A stretch of 30,510 bases of DNA from 73-13 sp035555435 (GCA_035555435.1 DATMGN010000055.1:1-30510); one strand, 5' to 3'. Shown: positions 15,286 to 21,037, counted from the first letter of the stretch. Translations and numbers: made by a program. Notes: generated by a model not told the origin, from the sequence alone.

Positions 15286-15652
15286 GCCCGGTGCTCACTA
15301 GCCAGCCGCCGGAGCCTATTATCGACTGGTCGACCCAGGCGAAGTTCGGGTAGGCCCTGCGGGTCTCGGGAAGGACCAGGAACAGGTCGCCCCAGCCTTC
15401 GTACCGCGTCACGTAGTTCTGGATGTTGTAGTGATCAGCATTGATGGTCGACGTGGAAACCGACACCACGGTCAGCCCGTAGCCGGCGCAGGATCCGTAC
15501 CCGTAGTAGTCGTTGCCTGCGTGCGCCGGGGCCGCCGCGACGAACGTCATCCCCGCGACGGATGCGATGCCAAGCATCGCCATCAGTCCCCGGCGTCGCG
15601 CTTTCGGCTTCTCCAGAGTGCGAGCGACAGCACTGTCTTCGTTCTTTCTCAC
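15272..15652 (-). CDS. secreted two-cysteine peptide 3
   Basis: A 126-residue preprotein. A charged start, a Sec signal (GLMAMLGIASVAGMTFVAAA, cleaved after PAHA), then a mature part of about 82 residues beginning GNDYYGYGSCAGYG and ending STGRECG, again one Cys near each end. It shares the VSVSTST-x-NADHYN patch with VQVQSTSTGGINHEANY of peptide 1. GTG 15652 is chosen: it has GAGG upstream, and a longer frame to 15757 would translate the promoter motif itself. It is divergent from the sigma operon, with facing promoters. Function unknown; proposed member of a small secreted peptide family. Confidence 0.75.
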   Translation of the reverse strand: MRKNEDSAVARTLEKPKARRRGLMAMLGIASVAGMTFVAAAPAHAGNDYYGYGSCAGYGLTVVSVSTSTINADHYNIQNYVTRYEGWGDLFLVLPETRRAYPNFAWVDQSIIGSGGWLVSTGRECG

Positions 15653-15725
15653 CTCAGCCACCTCATATCTCGCTCGTCTTCGTCTAGCGAGGACGGGAGC
15701 CGAAATCTGCTCCTTGCTGATAGTT

Positions 15726-15751
15726 GTTTGCCGAGATGCCGAATCCTTACA
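15726..15751 (-). promoter_or_regulatory. ECF-type promoter, copy C (peptide 3)
   Basis: On the minus strand TGTAAGGATTCG-N9-CAAAC, the same 26-base element as upstream of the sigma gene. It would give an mRNA leader of about 70 bases before GTG 15652 and probably serves the peptide 3, lipoprotein 3, lipoprotein 2 and peptide 2 series. Confidence 0.7.
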
Positions 15752-15764
15752 TCGCATCTACTGC

Positions 15765-15823
15765 GACGTCCTCGACCCGGCGATGATCGCCGGTACCGCT
15801 TCCCGCTTCGCCGAAGCTGGCAG
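15765..15823 (+). pseudogene. relic of a zeta toxin gene
   Basis: Read on the plus strand it gives DVLDPAMIAGTASRFAEAG, which aligns with FRDPVMVTGTAARFAAAG of the intact zeta gene (7770-7823); the DNA aligns without gaps. Only this piece remains, followed directly by a hairpin. It lies between the two divergent sigma-regulon promoters. I read it as debris of a second zeta gene cut by recombination when the cargo was assembled. Confidence 0.55.
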
Positions 15824-15860
15824 GACCGGGCGGGAGGTGCGTGATTTGCCGCCCGGTCCT
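15822..15860. terminator. 12-bp hairpin between divergent promoters
   Basis: AGGACCGGGCGG (15822-15833) and CCGCCCGGTCCT (15849-15860) are perfect reverse complements with a 15-base loop. It sits between promoters C and A. It may be an old terminator of the zeta relic, a barrier between the two divergent units, or a regulator site. Confidence 0.5.
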
Positions 15861-15870
15861 GAAATCTATG

Positions 15871-15896
15871 TGTAAGGATTCGGCGGCTCGGCAAAC
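15871..15896 (+). promoter_or_regulatory. ECF-type promoter, copy A (sigma operon)
   Basis: TGTAAGGATTCG-N9-CAAAC, 46 bases before the sigma GTG. Its presence before the sigma gene itself and before three secreted-protein genes points to positive autoregulation by the encoded sigma factor. Which parts are the -35 and -10 boxes is not certain; TGTAAGG and the CGGCAAAC end are the obvious candidates. Confidence 0.72.
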
Positions 15897-15941
15897 TTAT
15901 ATACGAGAAGCAGATTGTGCCTACAGCCAGGGGGAGGGTTA

Positions 15942-16475
15942 GTGGAGCCGGATCCCGAGGCTTTCACCAAGCTCTACCTCAGCAACTACCGGACGCTGGT
16001 CCGCTACACCTACCTACGTGTCAACGACCGAGCCTTGGCGGAGGACCTTGCCGAAGATGCATTCCTGCTCGCCTGGGAGAAAGCGCCGAGCCAAGAAGCG
16101 CTCACCCCGCGCTGGCTATTCGCCACCGTGAGGAATCTGATCGGCAACGAATACCAACGACGCGATCGAGAGCGCATCAGGGTTCAGCAAGCGGGAATGG
16201 AGGAAGCGGCGAGCGTGGAGGCGTGGGGATTGCACATCGAGCACATCGGGCTTCGCCTGGCGATGGCCGAGCTGCGCCCGGATGATTCGCTCCTGCTCCA
16301 GCTGACCTACTGGCACGCGTTGTCCGCTGCCGAGACCGCTGAGTTCCTGGACTGCACGGTCGCCGCGGTGTGGGTTCGGCTGACTCGGGCTCGCGCGGCG
16401 TTGCGCACGCTCCTGGACGATGCCAACGTCATGCCTTCGCGTCGACGAGATCGAGGCGGTGAGGCTCGTGGATGA
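15942..16475 (+). CDS. ECF sigma factor
   Basis: A 177-residue group 4 sigma factor. Region 2 is FTKLYLSNYRTLVRYTYLRV followed by ALAEDLAEDAFLLAWEKA (about 8-50), with RWLFATVRNLIGNEYQRRDRE as region 2.4 and linker. Region 4 is LLLQLTYWHALSAAETAEFL followed by VAAVWVRLTRARAALRTLL (about 118-160), a normal HTH arrangement. GTG 15942 has the ribosome site GGGGGAGG. It overlaps the next gene by eight bases. It is preceded by the same motif as three cargo genes, so it likely switches on its own operon and the secreted products, and is restrained by the membrane protein encoded next. Confidence 0.9.
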   Translation: MEPDPEAFTKLYLSNYRTLVRYTYLRVNDRALAEDLAEDAFLLAWEKAPSQEALTPRWLFATVRNLIGNEYQRRDRERIRVQQAGMEEAASVEAWGLHIEHIGLRLAMAELRPDDSLLLQLTYWHALSAAETAEFLDCTVAAVWVRLTRARAALRTLLDDANVMPSRRRDRGGEARG

Positions 16476-17469
16476 CCTGACCCGGCTGCTGCGCGAGAAC
16501 AATCCCTTCCGGGACGCGCCGTTGCCCGAACGCGCGACGCGACGGCTTGACGACATCATCTCGGGCCGGCGGGAGACTCGCCACGATGTCGCCCTCCCAC
16601 CGTTTCGAAGTCACCGGACGCCCGCGCTGCTGGCGGGGGTGGCCTTCGTCGTGACGCTGGTGGTCGTCGCGCTGGTCCTGGTGTCCGTGCGCCCGCAGGT
16701 TGCGATGGCTGTGACTCCGAACCTGCTCGAGCTTCGCCCGACCGTGACCACCATCGACACCTTGCGCGAGGATCTCGTGAAGTCACCCTTGAACCCGCGG
16801 CCGACGGCGACTAGCCGTGGCGCCCAGTGGGAAGGCTGGTTCATTCAGCTCGACGCCGACCGACCGGTGGCGACCTTCATCCAGCCGCAGCGAGTCCAGA
16901 TCGCCTGGGGCGAGGACTTCTCGGGCAGCAGCCGCATCGTCGCCGGGACGCCGATGGCCGCCGATGGCTCCGTGATCGAGCCGGTCCCCGCGGGTGCGGC
17001 CGTGCCGGGTACCACGCTCTACGAGGAGACCTGGGGGCCTGGCGAGTACCCGGTGCCCTTCCCAGAGGCTCCGCCCGAGGACGCTGCCGGGATGCGCGGC
17101 TACCTCGACGCCTTCCTCGCCTCGCTCGGCGTCACCGAGACGGGGCCTCGCTCTGCCGGCGAGTACCTCTATGCCCTCAGCTCGCTCATGCAGTTCTGGA
17201 CTCTCGGCGACGCGGCCCAGCGCGCCGCTATCGAAGTGATCGTCTCCGCTCCTGGCATCCAGGTGGCGGGTGAAACGATCGACCGGGCCGGCCGTGCCGG
17301 GGTCGTCCTGGACATCGCGCCGACCGAGCTCGAGCCCGGCTATCGGACGCAACTCGTCATCGACATCCAATCCTGGCGACTGCTGGCCGTCGAGCGAATC
17401 AGCATCGCCGGCGACCCAGACTTCCACATTGCCCCTGATTCGGTAACCGACTACACCCTCTGGAGATAG
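16468..17469 (+). CDS. membrane CU044_5270-like protein, probable anti-sigma factor
   Basis: A 333-residue single-pass membrane protein. The cytosolic N-terminus (VDDLTRLLRENNPFRDAPLP, then RRLDDIISGRR) is followed by one membrane segment (ALLAGVAFVVTLVVVALVLV, about 53-73) and a large outer domain, with YLYALSSLMQFWTLGDAAQR and VVLDIAPTELEPGYRTQLVI among its better patches. This layout beside an ECF sigma gene is that of the actinobacterial CU044_5270 family and of one-span anti-sigma factors; no zinc-finger H-x3-C-x2-C motif is seen. GTG 16468 overlaps the sigma stop, implying coupled synthesis. The outer domain could sense wall damage or a peptide. The anti-sigma role is inferred. Confidence 0.8.
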   Translation: MDDLTRLLRENNPFRDAPLPERATRRLDDIISGRRETRHDVALPPFRSHRTPALLAGVAFVVTLVVVALVLVSVRPQVAMAVTPNLLELRPTVTTIDTLREDLVKSPLNPRPTATSRGAQWEGWFIQLDADRPVATFIQPQRVQIAWGEDFSGSSRIVAGTPMAADGSVIEPVPAGAAVPGTTLYEETWGPGEYPVPFPEAPPEDAAGMRGYLDAFLASLGVTETGPRSAGEYLYALSSLMQFWTLGDAAQRAAIEVIVSAPGIQVAGETIDRAGRAGVVLDIAPTELEPGYRTQLVIDIQSWRLLAVERISIAGDPDFHIAPDSVTDYTLWR

Positions 17470-17471
17470 CA

Positions 17472-17972
17472 ATGCGCAACACCACGATAGGTCGCGGCCG
17501 TATGGCTGCCCTCGCCGTCATCGGGGCCATCGCCCTGGTTCTCGGCACACCGCTCGCCGCATCAGCGGCGGACAAGGACTCCGACGTGCTCCAGGCGCGC
17601 ATCGACGCCGTGCTCGCCGAGTACCCCGGCGGCGTGCAGATCGCCGCCAACGAGATCGCCTGGGACGAAGGTGCCGTGGTGCTCACGCTCGATGCTCCCG
17701 GCTCCGCGTTCGGCGTGCTGGACGTCGGCTCGTGCGCGACTGGCCACTACTGCGCCTACAACGGCTACAGCCTCAGCGGAAGCAAGCTGAGCTTCAGCTC
17801 GTGCGCCACCCCGCAGCCCACCGGCATCATCGGCACGGTGCGGTCGGTCGCCAACGCCCGCACTAGCGGCTCCGTCTACGCCCTCAACTCGGGCGGCGGC
17901 ATCCTGGCGACCATCGGCGCGAACGGCTCCCTGCCTATTGCGCCCGGCGGCATCACTGACCTCTCCTGCTGA
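17472..17972 (+). CDS. secreted I36-type inhibitor-like protein
   Basis: A 166-residue secreted protein. The Sec signal (MAALAVIGAIALVLGTPLAA, cleaved near ASA) is followed by a helical stretch (VLQARIDAVLAEYPGGVQIA) and the core DVGSCATGHYCAYNGYSLSG, KLSFSSC and GTVRSVANARTSGSVYAL, ending DLSC. These features are those of the peptidase-inhibitor I36 family, with a beta/gamma-crystallin-like fold and paired cysteines. It starts three bases after the anti-sigma stop and ends in a strong hairpin, so it is the third gene of the sigma operon. It may protect exported peptides from proteases or inhibit rivals' enzymes; neither can be told from sequence. Confidence 0.82.
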   Translation: MRNTTIGRGRMAALAVIGAIALVLGTPLAASAADKDSDVLQARIDAVLAEYPGGVQIAANEIAWDEGAVVLTLDAPGSAFGVLDVGSCATGHYCAYNGYSLSGSKLSFSSCATPQPTGIIGTVRSVANARTSGSVYALNSGGGILATIGANGSLPIAPGGITDLSC

Positions 17973-17978
17973 GGTCGG

Positions 17979-18005
17979 CAGACCGCCGCCGATATCGGCG
18001 GTCTG
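17979..18005 (+). terminator. terminator of the sigma operon
   Basis: CAGACCGCCG (17979-17988) and CGGCGGTCTG (17996-18005) form a perfect ten-base stem with a seven-base loop, seven bases after the stop codon of the I36-like gene. Confidence 0.7.
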
Positions 18006-18046
18006 CGAGAGCGCGGTGGAGCGCGGCACGAGGGAGCGGCGTGTCG

Positions 18047-18072
18047 TGTAAGGAATCGGCGTCCCAACAAAC
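18047..18072 (+). promoter_or_regulatory. ECF-type promoter, copy D (six-cysteine protein)
   Basis: TGTAAGGAATCG-N9-CAAAC, a slightly diverged fourth copy of the motif, with CCCAA in place of CTCGG just before CAAAC. It lies 66 bases before the ATG of the secreted protein, within the region after the preceding terminator. Confidence 0.65.
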
Positions 18073-18137
18073 CGTCTAGGTAAGCGGAGATACCGCGGCC
18101 GCCCCCTGACGGGGACAATCGGCAAGGATGGACAATC

Positions 18138-18776
18138 ATGGGATCCACGAAGAAGCTCGGGCTGCTGTTCGCAGCAGCCCTCGCGATGGTCTTCATCGCT
18201 CCCGCCGCAGCTCAGGCTGCGACGGCAGACTCGCCACCGCCGGCGACTGCGTCAGACAGCTCTGACCTGAACAGCCTGATCGCGAGCGATCCGAACGCGG
18301 AGTTCGTCTCGCTCGAGGTCGCAGAGAAGCAGTACGGGTTCGACCCCTACGCCGCCGATACGACGGAGAGCACCGTCCCCGTCGTCACGCCGTTCTACGC
18401 ATGGTGGGGATGTGACTGGGACGCCGTCTCGGACTATCCGCACGTGAGCTCGGGCCAGGCATCGGTTCACGGGTACTGGGTCTACAACAGCGGCGACTGC
18501 CCGGCTACGGCCACTGTAACCGTCAACCTCCAGGCGCTTTGGTGCAGCGGGATGTGGGGCTGCAGCTGGTACACGCTGGCGACCGACGTCGCGATTGGCG
18601 TCTACCCGGGCTCGGGCACGGGTCACTGGGCCACGCCCCATTCCCCCTGTGCGACCACGTCCGTGGTCGGCTGGCGGGGCTCGGTCTTTGTCGAGCCGAC
18701 GGACTTCTGGCACCCCTACGGCTGGACGGACGGCACGCCGCAGAACCTCTCCTGCTCCCCACCGGATCCGAGCTGA
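18138..18776 (+). CDS. secreted six-cysteine, Trp-rich protein
   Basis: A 212-residue preprotein: Sec signal MGSTKKLGLLFAAALAMVF (cleaved near AQA), then a propeptide-like stretch of about 60 residues including DLNSLIASDPNAEFVSLEV, then a compact C-terminal domain of about 130 residues. That domain carries six cysteines (WWGCDWD, SGDCPAT, LWCSGMWGCSW, SPCATT, LSCSPP) and many Trp and Tyr. The beta-rich character suggests an extracellular disulfide-bonded domain. I do not recognise a named family. Copy D of the sigma motif precedes it, and the next gene starts on its stop codon. It could be an effector of the same system. Confidence 0.8.
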   Translation: MGSTKKLGLLFAAALAMVFIAPAAAQAATADSPPPATASDSSDLNSLIASDPNAEFVSLEVAEKQYGFDPYAADTTESTVPVVTPFYAWWGCDWDAVSDYPHVSSGQASVHGYWVYNSGDCPATATVTVNLQALWCSGMWGCSWYTLATDVAIGVYPGSGTGHWATPHSPCATTSVVGWRGSVFVEPTDFWHPYGWTDGTPQNLSCSPPDPS

Positions 18777-19255
18777 TGCCTGACGACGTGAGGCGGGGCC
18801 GGTTCGTGCCGCTCGGTGATCCCGAGGCGGCACGAACCGACCCCGCCAAGCGTCTGCCCTTCGACCTCTCCAAACTGTCGGTGACGGGTCTGGTCATCGT
18901 CTGCGAACTCGCTCCCCCGCCACCGGGCAACCCCCGCCCGAGCATGAGCATGACGATGACCCAGTACCTACGGCTGTCGGATCATTCGATGATTCGCCTC
19001 GACATGGATCGAGGCGTGGATACGTTCAAGTTCGGACACACCGAACCGCCTTCATGGAAGCGGACTGCGGCAGAGGTCGTCGCGGAAGTGCTGACGCTGA
19101 TCCTGGGTGATGAGCCGGATCCAGGATCGTTTCCCTGGCCGGAGTATGCGGAGGCCGCGAGGTTGCGCGGGATCTCGGTTGACGCCGAGGCGCTGCGCGA
19201 CCTGCCCCACATGGTGCTGCTGTCCGATGAGCTGGCTGCCACATTCGAGTTCTGA
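18776..19255 (+). CDS. cytosolic partner of the six-cysteine protein
   Basis: A 159-residue soluble protein with no signal or membrane segment. Its ATG overlaps the preceding TGA by one base (TGATG), so it is made together with the secreted protein. It has a beta-type first half (LSVTGLVIVCELAPPPPG, LRLSDHSMIRLDMDRGVD) and a helical second half (KRTAAEVVAEVLTLILGDEP, YAEAARLRGISVDAEAL). It resembles no family I can name. Tight coupling of a secreted protein with a small cytosolic one suggests a cognate immunity or folding factor; this is inference. Confidence 0.7.
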   Translation: MPDDVRRGRFVPLGDPEAARTDPAKRLPFDLSKLSVTGLVIVCELAPPPPGNPRPSMSMTMTQYLRLSDHSMIRLDMDRGVDTFKFGHTEPPSWKRTAAEVVAEVLTLILGDEPDPGSFPWPEYAEAARLRGISVDAEALRDLPHMVLLSDELAATFEF

Positions 19256-19322
19256 CCGACGTCCCGCGCAGGGGCGAATGACGAGAGCGGGGACCGCGGG
19301 AGCGCATCCGTCAGCTCGTCCC

Positions 19323-20414
19323 CTACTTCTTGTTCAGGCGCCGAACCGTCTGCGGGGCTTCAGGATTCTTGAACTCGCGGGTTTCGCGAGACATCGCTGA
19401 GGTCGTATCGAAGAGGACGGTCTCCTCGGGATGCAGCTGCGTCTGCAAGAGCATGGAATGGTCCTTGATCCTCCAGAGCGCCTGCCCGAGCCCGAGCGTG
19501 GGGAGCATCGACTGCTCGGTGCTGGTGAGCCCGAGCGCCTTGGCCGTCGGGCCGAGCTGGTCGGTCTCCTGGCGGAAGATCACCCTGGTCTCGGCGTTGG
19601 CGAGCAGAGACGTGCCGAGCGCGTGCAGGGCGGTGCCGGTGTCCCCGACGGTGTCGAGGTCGACCGACATGGACGCGCCGATCTGATACCACGGCGCCCC
19701 GTCGGCCGGGGTGCCGGTGATGCCGAACTGGCCCGCGCCGAGGGTCTTGGAAGTCGAGCCGTCGCCGAACGCCGCACCGGACAGGTTCGCCGTGCCCTGC
19801 AGATGCGAGGGGTGCGCGGCCACCGTCAGGGTACCCGTGTACTGGTCGGCCATCTCGATCGACAGCGACAGCGACGGGTTCGTCACCGCGTAGGCAGGGG
19901 CCTCCGCGCGCATCTGCGCCAGCAGCGCCTGGATCGTCGGCCGCGCCCCGCTTGGAGCGCGGGCGATGTAGTAGGCGTCCCCGGACATCCCGTGGCTGTT
20001 GTAGACGCCGGGATCGGCGACCCCCCAGACGTACATTGCGACCGCGGCCGTCACGTTCGGATCGCCGGACTGGCCCCAGCGAGCGAGCACGTAGTTCAGC
20101 TCCGCGAGCTGCTGGCTCGACAGCGAGTCCAGCGAGGTGACGGTGTGCGGACCCGAGGTCGGGGAGAACGGGACGTTCAGGCCGAGGTCGATGCAGTACA
20201 CCTGGCGGCCGTCGTCGGCCTGGTAGGCGCCGAGCCAGCCCTGACCGATGTCGTAGCCGACACCGTGGGTGCCGGCGTGGGCCGGCTGCGCGGTGATGAA
20301 CAGGCCGCTGAATGCCAGCAGCAGCGCGACGACCACCGACAGCACCGCGCGCACGCGGGTCCTCCTCGGCGGATCCCCGACCCCGGCCGGGCCGGGCAAG
20401 ATTGCAGACGACAT
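19323..20414 (-). CDS. thioester-like surface domain fused to a VirB4 C-terminus
   Basis: A 363-residue frame made of two unrelated parts. Residues 1-250 begin with a Sec signal (VRAVLSVVVALLLAFSGLF, ending PAHA) and continue as an extracellular domain with VYCIDLGLNVPF and LAELNYVLARWG followed by AVAMYVWGVAD, like the thioester domains of Gram-positive adhesins. From about residue 258 it reads TSLLANAETRVIFRQETDQL, LGLTSTEQSMLPTLGLGQAL and WRIKDHSMLLQTQLHPEE, which is the C-terminal end of the VirB4-like ATPase of actinobacterial conjugative elements. A secreted domain and a cytosolic ATPase tail make no sense together, so I infer an in-frame deletion that removed the intervening transfer genes. 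The product is probably non-functional in conjugation, and it lacks a wall anchor. Confidence 0.75.
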   Translation of the reverse strand: MSSAILPGPAGVGDPPRRTRVRAVLSVVVALLLAFSGLFITAQPAHAGTHGVGYDIGQGWLGAYQADDGRQVYCIDLGLNVPFSPTSGPHTVTSLDSLSSQQLAELNYVLARWGQSGDPNVTAAVAMYVWGVADPGVYNSHGMSGDAYYIARAPSGARPTIQALLAQMRAEAPAYAVTNPSLSLSIEMADQYTGTLTVAAHPSHLQGTANLSGAAFGDGSTSKTLGAGQFGITGTPADGAPWYQIGASMSVDLDTVGDTGTALHALGTSLLANAETRVIFRQETDQLGPTAKALGLTSTEQSMLPTLGLGQALWRIKDHSMLLQTQLHPEETVLFDTTSAMSRETREFKNPEAPQTVRRLNKK

Positions 20415-20653
20415 GGACTCTCCTTCTTCCGTGCTCGAGCTAGCGGCAAGCGCCGCCGAAGGAGGAGGTGCATGACCCGTCTTCGCTGTCGACTAGGCCC
20501 CTGTCCGCGCGAGGGACCCGGCCCGGGTGAATCACCCGAGCCGAGGAACCACATCGCGTGAGGATCGGGGTGCGAGAGGGCACAACTACGCGCTGCCGAT
20601 CGTGGGAGATGTTTCTCAGATGCGGCGGCAGATGGCGTCATCGCCCCGGCTAC

Positions 20654-20659
20654 TACAAT
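20654..20659 (+). promoter_or_regulatory. -10 box of the element-borne tRNA-Arg
   Basis: TACAAT ends 11 bases before the first tRNA base at 20671, the same arrangement as TACACT before the host tRNA half. The stretch 20415-20653 holds no gene I can support and must carry the promoter of the minus-strand fusion gene. Confidence 0.55.
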
Positions 20660-20670
20660 GGACGGGTCGC

Positions 20671-20743
20671 GCCTCAGTAGCTCAGTGGATAGAGCGCCGC
20701 CGTCCTAAGGCGGGCGTCGGGGGTTCGAATCCCTCCTGGGGCA
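20671..20743 (+). tRNA. complete tRNA-Arg(CCU) carried by the element
   Basis: A 73-base cloverleaf: acceptor GCCTCAG/CTGGGGC with discriminator A, D-stem GCTC/GAGC, anticodon stem CCGCC/GGCGG with loop GTCCTAA (anticodon CCT at 20704-20706), variable loop GCGTC, T-arm GGGGG/CCCTC with TTCGAAT. CCA is not encoded. It reads AGG codons. It lies inside the element between the fusion gene and the right arm sites. It differs from the split host gene in all stems, so it is not a recent duplicate of it, yet keeps CCGTCCTAAGG of the att core (20700-20710). It likely supplies the function lost by the host copy. Confidence 0.93.
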
Positions 20744-20765
20744 CTGTCTGTGTCTCATGCCGATA

Positions 20766-20789
20766 GTGGCTACGTTTGTGGCTACGTTT
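20766..20789 (+). repeat. right arm-type sites
   Basis: GTGGCTACGTTT repeated twice, perfectly and directly (20766-20777 and 20778-20789). The unit shares its first nine bases with the left arm site before the integrase gene. Confidence 0.65.
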
Positions 20790-20841
20790 CCCGCCGGGAC
20801 CTGCTGTGTCCCTTGAAAACAAAGGGGAGTAGACTGTCGGA

Positions 20842-20855
20842 GGAACTTGGATTCG
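20842..20855 (-). repeat. right inverted repeat near the att core
   Basis: GGAACTTGGATTCG, the exact reverse complement of 919-932, two bases before the right core. It also lies inside a GGAGG/CCTCC hairpin (20839-20860). Confidence 0.6.
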
Positions 20856-20857
20856 CC

Positions 20858-20869
20858 TCCGTCCTAAGG
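20858..20869 (+). repeat. attR core
   Basis: TCCGTCCTAAGG, identical to 887-898. It marks the right end of the element in the anticodon loop of the split tRNA. Confidence 0.8.
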
Positions 20870-20905
20870 AAAGGGTTGGGGGTTCGAGTCCCTCCAGGGG
20901 CACCA
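20868..20905 (+). pseudogene. tRNA-Arg(CCU) 3' half
   Basis: It holds the 3' anticodon strand GGAAA, the T-arm GGGGG-TTCGAGT-CCCTC, acceptor strand CAGGGGC, discriminator A and an encoded CCA (20903-20905). Upstream DNA cannot provide a D-arm or acceptor partner, so the right junction does not restore the gene. It pairs with the left half at 860-866, not with the element-borne tRNA, whose acceptor would mismatch at the sixth pair. Confidence 0.85.
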
Positions 20906-21037
20906 ACGTTGCCTTATGAGAACCAATCCACGAAGAGAGCGGTGATTCCACCCTCGATCTTGCTGGCGAGTTTCGCTGAGGCGCGACGTCATCCCATACC
21001 GTCCCCTCGTGCCTCGGGGTACGACTGAGACTCCCGT

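Larger units (their letters stand above)
887..20869. mobile_element. integrated element in tRNA-Arg(CCU), about 20 kb
   Basis: It is bounded by the 12-bp direct repeat TCCGTCCTAAGG (887-898 and 20858-20869), which lies in the anticodon arm of a tRNA-Arg gene. The integrase gene adjoins the left end, arm-type repeats lie near both ends, and inverted copies of a 14-bp sequence flank the core. The backbone (integrase, HTH protein, SSB, VirD4-type ATPase, zeta toxin, VirB4 remnant) is that of actinobacterial integrative conjugative elements. Relaxase and mating-channel genes are missing, so it is probably a degenerate or mobilisable element carrying a secreted-peptide cargo. Confidence 0.85.

Noticed and set aside
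9900..15652. Assignment of the small peptides to the lactococcin 972 family
   Set aside because: Size, export and exporter neighbours are similar, but I cannot see the family's sequence pattern in any of the three, and they have two cysteines.
15653..15757. Longer N-terminus for peptide 3 (start at 15757)
   Set aside because: It would translate the sigma-regulon promoter; GTG 15652 has a ribosome site and leads straight to the signal peptide.
20744..20869. Small second insertion beside an original tRNA at 20671-20743
   Set aside because: The left half (860-866) pairs fully with 20895-20901 but would mismatch the acceptor of the internal tRNA, so the outer halves are the original host gene.
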